This document shows positions 25,199-34,020 of a stretch of 64,000 nt of DNA, one piece after another. The first letter of the stretch is position 1. Every line of letters begins with the position of its first letter. Source of the stretch: Paenibacillus sp. SYP-B4298 (GTDB lineage: Bacteria; Bacillota; Bacilli; Paenibacillales; Paenibacillaceae). The stretch is from assembly GCF_027627475.1 (NCBI RefSeq), contig NZ_CP115484.1:3642001-3706000 (forward strand). The letters run 5' to 3'. The translations under genes were made by a program, and so were the position numbers. The notes under the pieces were generated by a model. That model made no database searches and was not told the DNA's origin. It worked only from the letters and a program-made list of their open reading frames with translations.

Positions 25199-26452
25199 AT
25201 GCAATGGTTAAATTCATTATCCATCCGCAACAAAATTGTCGTCGGCAGCTATGCAATCGGGCTATTGTTTTCCATTGCCATTTTGATTGTTACGGGAATT
25301 TATGACGGGTCGTTTCTTGTAAGCCTTCTCATTATTGCGCTTGTTGCTGCTATCACCTACCCTGTCGCCAGCTTTATAGAGAAAACGATTACACATTCGA
25401 TTAGCGAGCTGACAGATGTAGCCTTCCGTATTGCCAAGGGCGATTTTTCCCAACGAGTCGAGATCAACAGCACAATCGGTGAGCTTGGGCATTCCTTCAA
25501 CAGCATGATCGACAAGCTGAAGGAAATTCTGAATGAGACCTCGAAAATTTCGCGGATCGTCTCGGATTCGAGCCGCAGCATTCTCGACAAGAACATCAAC
25601 CTGAAGACAGTCATGGAGCAGGTCGCACACTCCTCCAATGAACTGGCTGTAGGCGCCAATGAAATCTCTGAGGACGTATCTGGCATGAGTGATTCCATCT
25701 TGGCGATTGAAGAGAAGATTGCCTCCTACGCGGGAACGACCAGAGAAATTAACCACCAGTCGGAGCTGACGCTGGCACTTGTTGAGAAGGGCCGTCAGTC
25801 TGTGGAGAGCCAGAGCATCAGCATGCGTCAGAACGTTGAAGCAACGGCTATTGTTGCTAACACCATCGAGGAGCTGTCGCGCAAGGCTCAAGGCATTACG
25901 AAGATTACGAAGACGATCTCCGAGATTGCCGAGCAGACGAATCTGCTGTCGCTGAATGCCTCTATTGAGGCGGCTCGCGCTGGAGAGCATGGCAGAGGAT
26001 TCGCTGTGGTCGCTCAGGAGGTGCGTAATCTGGCTGAGGAGTCCTCTTCCTCTACGAAGGAGGTATTCGGCCTGGTTCGCGGCATCGAGCAGAGCGTGAA
26101 GGATGCCATTGAGAAGATTCAAGCCAATGAACAGATTGTCAGCGAGCAGAACGAGCGCCTGCTGGAGTCGGAGCAGGTCTTTCAGGAGATTGTAAGCAGC
26201 GTACAGTTCATTACGGGGCAGATCGCCTCCTTCTCTCAAGAGATGGAGTCCATGCTGGAGAGCGCACAGAGAATTTCCAGCTCCATACAGAATATCTCGG
26301 CCATAACGGAGCAGTCGGCAGCCGGAACAGAGGAAGTATCGGCAGCAATGAACGAGCAGATCGGCTCCGTGCAGGAGATGGTTGAGGAGACGGAGACGAT
26401 GCAGCTCACCGTTACTCGGCTGCAGAAGACCATTCAAGTCTTCAAATTTTAG
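25199..26452 (+). CDS. Methyl-accepting chemotaxis protein without a ligand domain
   Basis: A 417-residue chemoreceptor. Two hydrophobic helices (about residues 12-34 and 40-61) are separated by only a few residues, so no external sensor domain exists. A HAMP region follows, then the coiled-coil signalling domain with the hairpin tip [20 protein letters not shown] and [16 protein letters not shown]. It would report to CheA/CheW from a membrane or cytoplasmic cue. The start at 25199 is nine bases after AAGGGGG; the ATG three codons earlier is too close. No other chemotaxis gene is near. Confidence 0.93.
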   Translation: MQWLNSLSIRNKIVVGSYAIGLLFSIAILIVTGIYDGSFLVSLLIIALVAAITYPVASFIEKTITHSISELTDVAFRIAKGDFSQRVEINSTIGELGHSFNSMIDKLKEILNETSKISRIVSDSSRSILDKNINLKTVMEQVAHSSNELAVGANEISEDVSGMSDSILAIEEKIASYAGTTREINHQSELTLALVEKGRQSVESQSISMRQNVEATAIVANTIEELSRKAQGITKITKTISEIAEQTNLLSLNASIEAARAGEHGRGFAVVAQEVRNLAEESSSSTKEVFGLVRGIEQSVKDAIEKIQANEQIVSEQNERLLESEQVFQEIVSSVQFITGQIASFSQEMESMLESAQRISSSIQNISAITEQSAAGTEEVSAAMNEQIGSVQEMVEETETMQLTVTRLQKTIQVFKF

Positions 26453-26554
26453 TTGCTTGAGGGTACATAAATGCACGACGCACTACCGTTTTTCGCTACA
26501 TTACGACGCATTATCTACAAAATACCGTCATTATCGTAACGAAATGTATCTGAA

Positions 26555-26592
26555 AAATAAGGCGGCACCAGATACTCTGGGCCGCCCTATTT
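26555..26592 (+). terminator. Terminator-like hairpin after the chemoreceptor
   Basis: GGCGGC pairs with GCCGCC, extended after one mismatch by AAATA/TATTT, ending in a short T-run. Confidence 0.6.
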
Positions 26593-26606
26593 CATCTGCC
26601 TTACGA

Positions 26607-26717
26607 TTAGGTGGTGTCTGAACACCCGTTCAAGGGCATCTCCCCCCGCCTTTTCGCCCCATGCTGCGTTGCTTTTTCTTGACGTACCCCCGGTACGCCT
26701 GCGAAAAACACGCCCTA
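26607..26717 (-). repeat. Dispersed element, copy A
   Basis: Read on the minus strand it opens with TAGGGCGTGT and closes with CCCTTGAACGGGTGTTCAGA then CACCACCTAA. The first TAG is the stop codon of the SGNH hydrolase gene. Ends match copies at 28429-28476 and 35912-35999, while the middle differs. Confidence 0.6.
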
Positions 26718-27374
26718 GAGGTTTTTGTTATAATCATAATCAATCGACTGCAAGAAGGCACGTGCCAGCACGGCATGTCCGTTCAATCCCGGATGAACCC
26801 GATCCCAGGCAAGCGCAGCCGGATAGATATACTCGGTTACTTTGTTGAATGCCTGTTGGGTGTCCACCAGCGCTGCTCCGTGCTTTTGCGCCAGCTTTTT
26901 GACTACTGCGCCGTATTCATCCATCTTGCTGCGCATCCGGTCATCGGCTTGAGGCTCAATATAGAATGGCGTCATCAGGATGAGTCCCTTTAGCTGCGGC
27001 TTGGTCTGAACAATTAATTGCTCCAGCTCAGTCTCATACTCCTCTAACCCGATATGCACATCGATTGAATGGGGCTGGTCGAACTGACGCCATACATCGT
27101 TGATTCCGATCATGATTGATAGCCAATTCGGCTGCAACGCCAGCACATCCTGCTCCCATCTCGCCTTCAGATCACGCACTGTATCGCCGCTGATGCCCAT
27201 ATTCACAATCTGCAGGTTCAGCTCGGGGTAGGTGGACTGAAGCAAGGCTGCAACTACGCTCACATAGCCGTTGCCCAGTGTCTCGAACCGTCCATCGCCT
27301 ACAGGCCGCGCACGCCCGCAATCTGTGATGGAATCCCCAATCATAACCAATTTGTCATTGTACCCCAGCTTCAT
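26715..27374 (-). CDS. SGNH/GDSL-family hydrolase
   Basis: A 219-residue cytoplasmic esterase of the SGNH type. Block I is VMIGDSITDCGR with the nucleophile Ser near residue 15, block III is IMIGINDVW near 88, and block V is WDRVHPGLNGHA with Asp and His near 193-196. Such enzymes remove acetyl groups from sugars or act on lipids. It follows the acetylxylan esterase gene by about 15 bases, which suggests sugar deacetylation. I prefer the ATG at 27374, eight bases after GGGAAGG; the first ATG (27383) abuts the site. Its stop codon opens repeat copy A. Confidence 0.9.
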   Translation of the reverse strand: MKLGYNDKLVMIGDSITDCGRARPVGDGRFETLGNGYVSVVAALLQSTYPELNLQIVNMGISGDTVRDLKARWEQDVLALQPNWLSIMIGINDVWRQFDQPHSIDVHIGLEEYETELEQLIVQTKPQLKGLILMTPFYIEPQADDRMRSKMDEYGAVVKKLAQKHGAALVDTQQAFNKVTEYIYPAALAWDRVHPGLNGHAVLARAFLQSIDYDYNKNL

Positions 27375-27389
27375 CTTCTTCATCCTTCC

Positions 27390-28358
27390 CTACTCTAATG
27401 AGTCGTTATGGAAAAACTGAATGGCCATATCTCTAAAGCCTGGAAGATCCTCATGCCCGAAATCGGGGTAAATCTCCAGCCGCTTGGGTGCCGTTATCTT
27501 GTTGTATATGGCAAATTGTGTGGATGGCGGGCAGATTGTGTCCATCAGCCCTACTGCGAATAACACTTGCCCACGAATACGATGCGCCAGATATTGCAGA
27601 TCAATATAACCCAGCTTGGTAAATACCTCATCCTCCCGCTTATGCTGCGGATCGAAGCTGCGGAAGTAGCTGCGCAGCTCCTGGTAAGCGTCCTTCGCCA
27701 GATCCATCTGCCATACTCGCTTATAATCGGAGAGGAACGGATACACCGGCGCCAGCTTCGCTATGCGAGGCTCCAGCGCAGCGCATGCGATCGTCAATGC
27801 TCCGCCCTGTGAGGCGCCCATTGCGTAGACACGCTCCGGGTCCACCTCCGGCAGCTCCAGCGCTATACCTGCAAGCTGCGCGGCATCCAGGAAAATATGG
27901 CGGAACAACAACTGATCCGGCTGATCATCCAGCCCGCGGATGATATGTCCGTTCAACGTGTTGCCCTTCACGCCGCCAGTATCCTCCGATCGACCGCCCT
28001 GCCCCCTACAATCCATGGCTAGCACAGAGTAGCCCATGAATGCAAGCGACAGCTTGTCGTGCCAATCTCCCGATTGACCGCTGTAGCCGTGGAACTGAAT
28101 CACTGCGGGATGCTTGCCCGTAACGTGTGTCGGACGAACATACTTGGCATGAATCCGCGCTCCCCGAACGCCTGTAAAATATAGTTCATAGCATGTTGCA
28201 TACGGGACTTGGAACGAGGCGGGCACTAGCTCGACATGAGCTGCAATCGATTTCATTTCTGCCAATGCGCTCTCCCAATACGCATCAAAATCATCGGGTC
28301 TTGGATTCGTACCTTCATACTGCAGCAATTGCTCCATCGGCATGTCGATTAATGGCAT
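27390..28358 (-). CDS. Acetylxylan esterase / cephalosporin-C deacetylase (CE7 family)
   Basis: A 322-residue alpha/beta hydrolase, the usual CE7 length. The RGQGG motif (MDCRGQGGRSEDTGG near residue 118), the nucleophile elbow GASQGGAL (Ser near 180), Asp in GLMDTICPP near 268 and His in DFGHED near 298 form the catalytic machinery. CE7 enzymes remove acetyl groups from short xylo-oligosaccharides inside the cell. The start at 28358 has AAGGAGTG upstream; a 48-codon in-frame extension crosses repeat copy B and is rejected. First gene of an esterase pair. Confidence 0.93.
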   Translation of the reverse strand: MPLIDMPMEQLLQYEGTNPRPDDFDAYWESALAEMKSIAAHVELVPASFQVPYATCYELYFTGVRGARIHAKYVRPTHVTGKHPAVIQFHGYSGQSGDWHDKLSLAFMGYSVLAMDCRGQGGRSEDTGGVKGNTLNGHIIRGLDDQPDQLLFRHIFLDAAQLAGIALELPEVDPERVYAMGASQGGALTIACAALEPRIAKLAPVYPFLSDYKRVWQMDLAKDAYQELRSYFRSFDPQHKREDEVFTKLGYIDLQYLAHRIRGQVLFAVGLMDTICPPSTQFAIYNKITAPKRLEIYPDFGHEDLPGFRDMAIQFFHNDSLE

Positions 28359-28428
28359 GGTTGTTACACTCCTTATGTATAAGCTTGATGTGATTGGATG
28401 GGGCACCACCGAGGATGCATCGTATTCC

Positions 28429-28476
28429 TGAGTCGTGTCTGCCGAAAACCCGTTCAAAGTTCTCAGGCACGCCCTA
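28429..28476 (-). repeat. Dispersed element, copy B (short)
   Basis: On the minus strand TAGGGCGTGCCTGAGAAC is followed by TTTGAACGGG and ends GGCAGACACGACTCA. It shares both ends with copies A and C but has almost no middle. Confidence 0.55.
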
Positions 28477-28510
28477 GCTTCCATGTTACTGACAACAAGC
28501 ACGCTTGTAA

Positions 28511-28549
28511 AGCAAAAAGGCAGAGGCTTAGCACCTCTGCTTTTTTGCT
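28511..28549. terminator. Bidirectional terminator after the CAP-domain gene
   Basis: A stem of GCAGAGG against CCTCTGC around a short loop is flanked by A-rich and T-rich arms (AGCAAAAA / TTTTTTGCT), giving U-runs on both strands. Confidence 0.85.
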
Positions 28550-28626
28550 CTGCTTCTATGTTGCTATTCCTATGAGAAAACTCTCATATGACAGTATTAG
28601 AAATTATTAATCCGGTGACGGTGCTG

Positions 28627-29508
28627 TTAGCCGATGAACATTTGCACCCAGCGTCCATTGTAGTAGCCTACGCCAATCTTCTTGAAGTTGGCGTTCATAA
28701 TGTTCTCGCGATGCCCTTGGCTATTCATCCAGTCCTGCATAACCTGGGCAGGCGACTGCTGACCACTGGCGATATTCTCGCCAGCATAGGAATACTTAAT
28801 GCCGTATTGGCTCATCATATCAAATGGCGAACCATACGTAGGCGAGGTGTGGCTAAAATAGTTGTTGTTCGCCATATCCTTCGCTTTGTCCAATGCTACA
28901 TTCGCCAGTGCATCGTCGGAGACAAGCGGCTGAAGCCCGGACTTGGCGCGCTCGACATTAACCAGTCTCACAACCTCGGCTGTGAATTGGCTCTGCTGCG
29001 TGCTGCCTGTGCCTGTGGATGGCGTAGTCGGCGTGCTGCCTGTGCCTGTCGATGGCGTAGTCGGCGTGCTGCCTGTGCCTGGCGATGGCGTAGTCGGCGT
29101 GCTGCCCGTGCCTGTCGATGGCGTAGTCGGCGTGCTGCCTGTGCCTGGCGTGGCTGGGGTTACTGCTGAACCGGAGCCATTATGCTGCTGCGAATCCGTC
29201 GGCTGTCCTGTTGTGCCAGATGGCTTTCCCTGCGTGTTATTGCCTGCGCCTGGAAGAGTGAAGTCTACCTTCGGAAACGTTACTACATACGACCCGCTGA
29301 GCCATTGCCCTTCGGTGCCTGTGAACTGTTCCAGTGATATATGGTACTGGCTGAGCAGCTCAGCCAAATCTTTGCTGTCCACCGTCCATTGTACAGGAAC
29401 CAGATTCACGCTCGGCGCAGCCGATGCCGTGCCCGCACTTATTCCTCCTGCTGCGATCAAGCCTGCTGCCATAGTCCCCGCAATCGTCCGAAACAAACGC
29501 TTATTCAT
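28627..29508 (-). CDS. Secreted CAP-domain protein (YkwD-like) with Thr/Pro repeats
   Basis: A 293-residue exported protein. A signal peptide (residues 1-31, ending ASAAPS) is followed by a region of about 60 residues and a linker of 11-residue repeats, GTGSTPTTPST. The C-terminal 120 residues form a CAP/SCP domain: VRLVNVERAKSGLQPL, FSHTSPTYGSPFDMM with a putative metal His, and YAGENIASG, NSQGHRENIMN. Bacterial CAP proteins are extracellular, common on spores and walls, with unclear function. The repeats are encoded by near-identical 33-base units. GGAGGATG precedes the ATG. Confidence 0.92.
   Translation of the reverse strand: MNKRLFRTIAGTMAAGLIAAGGISAGTASAAPSVNLVPVQWTVDSKDLAELLSQYHISLEQFTGTEGQWLSGSYVVTFPKVDFTLPGAGNNTQGKPSGTTGQPTDSQQHNGSGSAVTPATPGTGSTPTTPSTGTGSTPTTPSPGTGSTPTTPSTGTGSTPTTPSTGTGSTQQSQFTAEVVRLVNVERAKSGLQPLVSDDALANVALDKAKDMANNNYFSHTSPTYGSPFDMMSQYGIKYSYAGENIASGQQSPAQVMQDWMNSQGHRENIMNANFKKIGVGYYNGRWVQMFIG
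29000..29150 (-). repeat. 33-bp tandem repeats in the CAP-domain gene
   Basis: Four full units starting at 29000, 29033, 29066 and 29099 and a partial fifth encode the GTGSTPTTPST linker. Unit number is likely to vary between strains by slippage (inference). Confidence 0.9.
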
Positions 29509-29589
29509 GAAATCATCCTCCTCGTGTTGTTGGGTGTCTTGTTGACGAGTCCCATAGTAACACGATGAATAGGAGATTTCATGCCATAA

Positions 29590-30741
29590 TTATTGGGAGA
29601 TTAAATATTTCTCACGAAGGAATTCCGCCATGCGCGAATGCTTCCGCATCGATTTCTCATGCACCAGGTTAATCTTGCCATTGTCCAGTCGTCCGAACCG
29701 CTCGGCCAGCTCCTCATTATCATGCGACCAATCGATATGATGAAGTGCCGTTAGACAGGTAGTCCAATCCGGGTTGTATTTTCCATCGGCGTACAGAAAC
29801 TCATGGGCATAGAGGGCGATCGCTTCCTGCACGACACGCGTCGAGCAGACATACTGGGACAAGCCCGGCTGCTCCGGCAAGTGCGGCAATACTCCATTCA
29901 AGAATTGATGCAGGATTTCGATATGAGCCGGAATATCCTTGCGAATCTTGCGCGCCATCTCATAGGAGGGCTGCATCTTCCCTGTAAAGAGCAGTGTCGC
30001 TGTCGAATACAGCCAACTGAAGCAGGTATAATTTTTATTGAAAGCGGTAAGATTGTTGCGGCGTTCGATGCCCGCTGACTTGAGCAGCTCATTATAGTCT
30101 GCAACTTGCTGCATGACCAGATTGAGCGGGTCTGTCGAGTCGAAGGAATGTCCCAGCTCCTTGCTCACTAGCTGTACCTTGGAGTTAATATCTCCAAACA
30201 GTTGTTTTTCCTCCTCCTCATCCAGCCCAATATACAGTTGCACAGACAGCTCGCTCTCCATCAGGTCGAGACGGCGCGCCTCAATCTCTGCCAGCAGACC
30301 CTCGGTCTGCTCCAGCTCCTCTACCAGCGATGCTTCCTCTGGTGAACGTCTGTATTTGACCTTCAGTTGCGCGGCCTTGCGTTCAACCTTGCGCACCTCC
30401 TTGAGCAGTTGCTCATTCACGTAGCCGAGTGCCTGAATACGATGCTGTCCGTCGAGAATGCTCAGCTTGGAGCCATGACGCAAGATCAGATCAGCGCCAT
30501 CACGTGCCAATTGATTGACCTGCCTAAGCGACAGCGTGACCGGCCCGAAGAATACATGCTCCAGCTCCCTCTCCTGCAAGTAATTCGCAATTTTGCGCCG
30601 TTGCATCGGGCTGAGCTTGCGCTGTACCATCGGATCAATTGCCGTATAATTGAGCAGCTCCTGCACACGAAGCGAGACGGTAGCCACGCCGTAGCGCTCG
30701 CAGTAGGGGTGTATCGTCATCTGTAATCGTAAGCCGTCCAT
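29590..30741 (-). CDS. DndB-like DGQHR-domain protein, second of a tandem pair
   Basis: A 383-residue protein of the DndB/DGQHR superfamily. DGQHR stands at residues 97-101 (LSILDGQHRIQAL) and the second conserved block LFGDINSK at 181-188; between them lies a charged coiled-coil of about 60 residues. The DGQHR fold is related to ParB/sulfiredoxin nucleotide-binding domains. DndB proper represses the dnd DNA phosphorothioation operon and DpdB belongs to 7-deazaguanine DNA modification, but none of those enzymes is encoded here. The ATG overlaps the upstream homologue's stop (TAATG), with AAGGAGG upstream, so the two are made together. Confidence 0.82.
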   Translation of the reverse strand: MDGLRLQMTIHPYCERYGVATVSLRVQELLNYTAIDPMVQRKLSPMQRRKIANYLQERELEHVFFGPVTLSLRQVNQLARDGADLILRHGSKLSILDGQHRIQALGYVNEQLLKEVRKVERKAAQLKVKYRRSPEEASLVEELEQTEGLLAEIEARRLDLMESELSVQLYIGLDEEEEKQLFGDINSKVQLVSKELGHSFDSTDPLNLVMQQVADYNELLKSAGIERRNNLTAFNKNYTCFSWLYSTATLLFTGKMQPSYEMARKIRKDIPAHIEILHQFLNGVLPHLPEQPGLSQYVCSTRVVQEAIALYAHEFLYADGKYNPDWTTCLTALHHIDWSHDNEELAERFGRLDNGKINLVHEKSMRKHSRMAEFLREKYLISQ

Positions 30742-31877
30742 TATTCCGCTTCCTCCTTGTCCGAGATGAGCAACAATTGATGCTCATTATAGAAATCACG
30801 CACGTAATGATATGCCTTCATAATACGGCTGCGGCGCGGCAAACGATCCTTCTCGTCGTTATTGTAGATGCCATCCCAATGAATATGCGGCAGAATCTGC
30901 ATCGCATGCTCCAGGGCATAGACATTGAATTGCTGTGATTTGAACGCCTCTTCATGGAAGAACAGCGCCAGAGCGATCTGGACGTTCTCCGACCAGCAGA
31001 TCTCCTGCTTGCTAGGCGCTGGCAAGAAGCGGAGCATCAGCTTGAAATAGTCGGCTGCCTGATCCGTTCCGCGCTTCAGCTCGGTCTCTGTATAATGATA
31101 ACCGTTGTGACGGGCTGCCGACTTCAGCCTTCCCTCAAATAAGCCGACCATTAATTCAATGAGCAGATGGTAGCTCCACAGATACTCAGGCGCTTTCCCC
31201 CGCTCTGAGAACATATCCACAGGTATGCTCTCCATGACCGGATATTCCTGAGCCAGGTTGCTGGCCATGACATGATAGTATCTGCGCTGATCGCGCAATA
31301 CAGCCAGATTGCCCCCAATTTTACGTGGCAGCTTGTTAATATCCGAGAACAACTGTCGCTCCTGCTTCGCATTGATGTCCAGATAGATCATGACCGAAAT
31401 AGGGAAATCATATAATTTGCGAAGCTTGCTTGTAATTTCCTCCATCCGCTCATATTCCCTGCGGTCTTTGGCACGTGCCATATTGCTCTGAAGCGTTTCC
31501 ATCAGCCGGCGAAACGCAGCCAGCCGGTGCTGTCCATCCACGACATAGCATTTTTCCATCGCTTGCAGATTCATCGTCTGGGTCGCTTCGTCGTAATGCC
31601 CGGCACCACGCGCCGACAGAATGATCCCCGGAAAGTAAATGCTCTGCCCATGATCCAGATAGAGCAAAATATAATCCATCAGCTTCGATAGATTTTGCGG
31701 GATCAACTGGCGCTGCACCTCCAGATCAATCTCATAAATGGAGAACAGCTTACTCATGGGCAATGTCGTGGACAACGTCGTCTGACCGAATGTGCGCGCC
31801 AGCTTGCCCGGAATTTCAATGTATGACGGACTCTTGTTCTGTGAAATCAGATCGGATAAAGATTCAATAGTATCCAA
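30741..31877 (-). CDS. DndB-like DGQHR-domain protein, first of a tandem pair
   Basis: A 378-residue homologue of the next gene. DGQHR lies at residues 114-118 (YVVDGQHRLAAF), and LFSDINKL at 176-183 is the second block; a charged helical insertion lies between. The two proteins share these blocks but little else, so they look like old paralogues that could form a heteromer. The start is probably the TTG at 31877, nine bases after AAAGGAGTG; a TTG eight codons upstream overlaps that site. No toxin, nuclease or methylase gene is adjacent. Function unknown. Confidence 0.82.
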   Translation of the reverse strand: MDTIESLSDLISQNKSPSYIEIPGKLARTFGQTTLSTTLPMSKLFSIYEIDLEVQRQLIPQNLSKLMDYILLYLDHGQSIYFPGIILSARGAGHYDEATQTMNLQAMEKCYVVDGQHRLAAFRRLMETLQSNMARAKDRREYERMEEITSKLRKLYDFPISVMIYLDINAKQERQLFSDINKLPRKIGGNLAVLRDQRRYYHVMASNLAQEYPVMESIPVDMFSERGKAPEYLWSYHLLIELMVGLFEGRLKSAARHNGYHYTETELKRGTDQAADYFKLMLRFLPAPSKQEICWSENVQIALALFFHEEAFKSQQFNVYALEHAMQILPHIHWDGIYNNDEKDRLPRRSRIMKAYHYVRDFYNEHQLLLISDKEEAE

Positions 31878-31933
31878 TGGACAGGTCACTCCTTTGATCA
31901 ATCATAGTTCTCACGTTGATTACCTAATTAATA

Positions 31934-31942
31934 AGTATACCA
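31934..31942 (-). promoter_or_regulatory. Extended -10 element of the DGQHR pair
   Basis: TGGTATACT on the minus strand, 57 bases before the likely start codon; no clear -35. Confidence 0.4.
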
Positions 31943-32065
31943 AACCCGCTAACATATTTACATCGGCAATTTTGTTGCTTCATAGCGCATCCTATGGCGA
32001 TTTATTCCCAAATATGACGCTTATTACGAAATCATGTCTAAACGGAGCAGAATGGCACATGTGGG

Positions 32066-32117
32066 GAGAAAAAGACGCAGGCCCCTGCCTTGGCTTATCG
32101 CCAAGCAGAGGCCTGCG
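32066..32117 (-). terminator. Terminator at the end of the ectoine operon
   Basis: GCAGGCCTCTGCTTGGC and GCCAAGGCAGGGGCCTGC fold into a long stem on the minus strand, followed by GTCTTTTTC. Confidence 0.85.
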
Positions 32118-32175
32118 GAGGAGCAGTGAGCCTTGGGAGGTATGAACTGCTCCCTGAGGGGTTTGACTATACGAC

Positions 32176-32697
32176 CTATCGGTTCGTCAGCTTCACCCAG
32201 AAGCCGCCCTTGAACTGCTTCGGTTCATGTGAGATGACGAAGGCCTTCGGAGCAAGTTGATACAGTGTATTCATCAGTCGGCGCTCATTGCTGCGCTTCA
32301 CCAGCACCTGCATAACCAGTCGCTTGCCGTCCCGTCCATCCGCCTGCCAGGTCGTCACACCGTACCCATGATCACGAAGACGGTTCGGCAGCTCAATCGA
32401 GATCGAGTCAACGATGACCTGAACGACCAGATAACCGAGTGCCAGATATTCCTCGATTCGGCTGCCTACATAGACCCCGATGCCAAAGCCAATGCAGTAC
32501 GCAATCATATTGATTGGACTGTCCAGATTGTTCAGCACCAGATTCAATCCGATCAGATAGATGAATACCTCCACCATAGATAAGAGCGAGGCGGCTCCGC
32601 GCCGCCCCTTGACCACGAGAATCAGGCGCAGCGTGAAGCAGGCTACATAGGCAATGTTAATCGTAATAATCGAGCCGACGAGTCCCCAAGAGATCAT
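32176..32697 (-). CDS. UPF0316 (YebE-like) membrane protein overlapping ectD
   Basis: A 173-residue protein: three membrane helices in the first 90 residues (the GFGIGVYVGSRIEEYLALGY segment is family-typical), then a DUF2179-like soluble domain (VIVDSISIELPNRLRDHGYG, TTWQADGRDGKR). The function of the family is unknown. The start codon lies inside the ectD end, overlapping by four bases (ATGA), so the gene is translationally tied to the ectoine operon, and the operon terminator follows it. A role in osmotic adaptation is therefore a fair guess. Confidence 0.88.
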   Translation of the reverse strand: MISWGLVGSIITINIAYVACFTLRLILVVKGRRGAASLLSMVEVFIYLIGLNLVLNNLDSPINMIAYCIGFGIGVYVGSRIEEYLALGYLVVQVIVDSISIELPNRLRDHGYGVTTWQADGRDGKRLVMQVLVKRSNERRLMNTLYQLAPKAFVISHEPKQFKGGFWVKLTNR

Positions 32698-33605
32698 GTC
32701 TGATCCCGTGTGGCAATATATTCAGGACGCGGCTTCTGCCCTGAATAGGGGGTGAGGAGCCGATTATCCACACTGTTGTAGACGATGAATACATTGCTGC
32801 GCGGATAAGGCGAGATATTGCTGGCCGAGCCGTGCATCAGGTTGCAGTCGAACAGCAGCACCGATCCCGCCTTGCCTACCGGCATGTCAATGCCATGCTC
32901 CTTCGCAAGCGCAGTCAGACTGTCCTGATCAGGCACACCATACTCCTGCCGGCGCAGCGAATCCTTATAGTGATCCTCCGGCGTCTGACCGACACAGGCG
33001 ATAAAGTGCTGATGCGAGCCGGGAATAACCATGAGCGCACCATTAAAGGTATAGTTGTCCTCCAGCGCAATCGAGCAACTGAGCGCCCGCATAGACGGCA
33101 TCCCGTCCTCGACATGCCAGGTTTCAAAGTCCGAATGCCAGTAGAACTCCTTGCCCGTAAAGCCAGGCTTATAATTGATCCGGGACTGGTGCACATAGGT
33201 TTGGCTGCCGAGAACGTAGTCCACAATCGCCTTCAGTCTCGGGTGAGAGGCCACCTGTGCAAAGATGTCATTATTGCGATGCACTGCAAAGATCGAGCGC
33301 ACCTCGCTGCCACCTGGCTCCCGAATGACCTCATCCGACGGCACATGTTGGTAATGCTCCTGCAGCCGATTCAGCTCCTTGCGCCAGGCTGCAATCTCCT
33401 CCTCCCCAAAGAACTGCTCCAAAAACAGATAACCGTTGCGCGCATAGAATTGGGACTGCTCACGCGCAAGCGGGGCGGCACTGCTCCATTGCGAATAGAC
33501 GACCGGGTCCTTGCGAGGAAGTAGCTGCGGCCTGTCAGCCTGTCGGGACGGATAGTGGTCAATGACTTCCTCTGTGTGAGACGATGTATATGCGGATCGT
33601 GGCAT
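32694..33605 (-). CDS. ectD: Ectoine 5-hydroxylase
   Basis: A 303-residue Fe(II)/2-oxoglutarate dioxygenase. The iron-binding triad is His157 and Asp159 in FYWHSDFETWHVEDGMP, the EctD signature, and His258 in CNLMHGSASN. It converts ectoine to 5-hydroxyectoine, a compatible solute that also protects against heat and drying. AAAGGAGG lies upstream of the ATG. It is the fourth ect gene in order ectA-B-C-D. Confidence 0.97.
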   Translation of the reverse strand: MPRSAYTSSHTEEVIDHYPSRQADRPQLLPRKDPVVYSQWSSAAPLAREQSQFYARNGYLFLEQFFGEEEIAAWRKELNRLQEHYQHVPSDEVIREPGGSEVRSIFAVHRNNDIFAQVASHPRLKAIVDYVLGSQTYVHQSRINYKPGFTGKEFYWHSDFETWHVEDGMPSMRALSCSIALEDNYTFNGALMVIPGSHQHFIACVGQTPEDHYKDSLRRQEYGVPDQDSLTALAKEHGIDMPVGKAGSVLLFDCNLMHGSASNISPYPRSNVFIVYNSVDNRLLTPYSGQKPRPEYIATRDQT

Positions 33606-33642
33606 TCTTGAATCATCCTCCTTTAATTTACATCATTATGTT

Positions 33643-34020
33643 TCAATCAAGCGGATAGACACCTTCCTCGTCATGCACCTCGCGCCCTGTCAACGGCGGA
33701 TTGAACACACAGATCATGCGCATCGTCTGGAAGGCGCGCAGCCAGTGCTTCTCATGACCATTGAGCGCATAGAGCATACCAGGGCGGATCGGGTACGTCT
33801 GGCCGCCCTCGATCTCGATCTCGCCTTCCCCTTCTATACAATAGACGGCCTCCAGATGATGTTTGTACCATATCCATGTCTGCGTCCCTGCCTTGATAAT
33901 CGTATCGTTGAGAGCAAATCCCATGCCGTCCTGCTTGAGCAGCAGCCGCCTTGAATTCCAGGTCGGCGTGTCGACATCATGCTCCGTGTGCAGCACATCC
34001 TCCAAATGCTTGACAATCAT
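33643..34020 (-). CDS. ectC: L-ectoine synthase
   Basis: A 125-residue cupin-fold lyase of normal length. It begins [20 protein letters not shown] and contains the EctC blocks [33 protein letters not shown] and the metal-region residues of [16 protein letters not shown]. It closes the ring of N-gamma-acetyl-diaminobutyrate to form ectoine. Its ATG overlaps the ectB stop codon by four bases. Confidence 0.97.
   Translation of the reverse strand: MIVKHLEDVLHTEHDVDTPTWNSRRLLLKQDGMGFALNDTIIKAGTQTWIWYKHHLEAVYCIEGEGEIEIEGGQTYPIRPGMLYALNGHEKHWLRAFQTMRMICVFNPPLTGREVHDEEGVYPLD

Noticed and set aside
25262-26476. 404-codon frame antisense to the chemoreceptor
   Set aside because: The plus-strand chemoreceptor has HAMP and signalling motifs with a good start site; the antisense frame is Leu/Arg/His-rich and without a start signal.
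29000-29150. Regular 33-base repeats considered as a CRISPR array
   Set aside because: Units are directly adjacent without spacers, lie in frame within a coding gene and encode a Thr/Pro linker; no cas gene is near.
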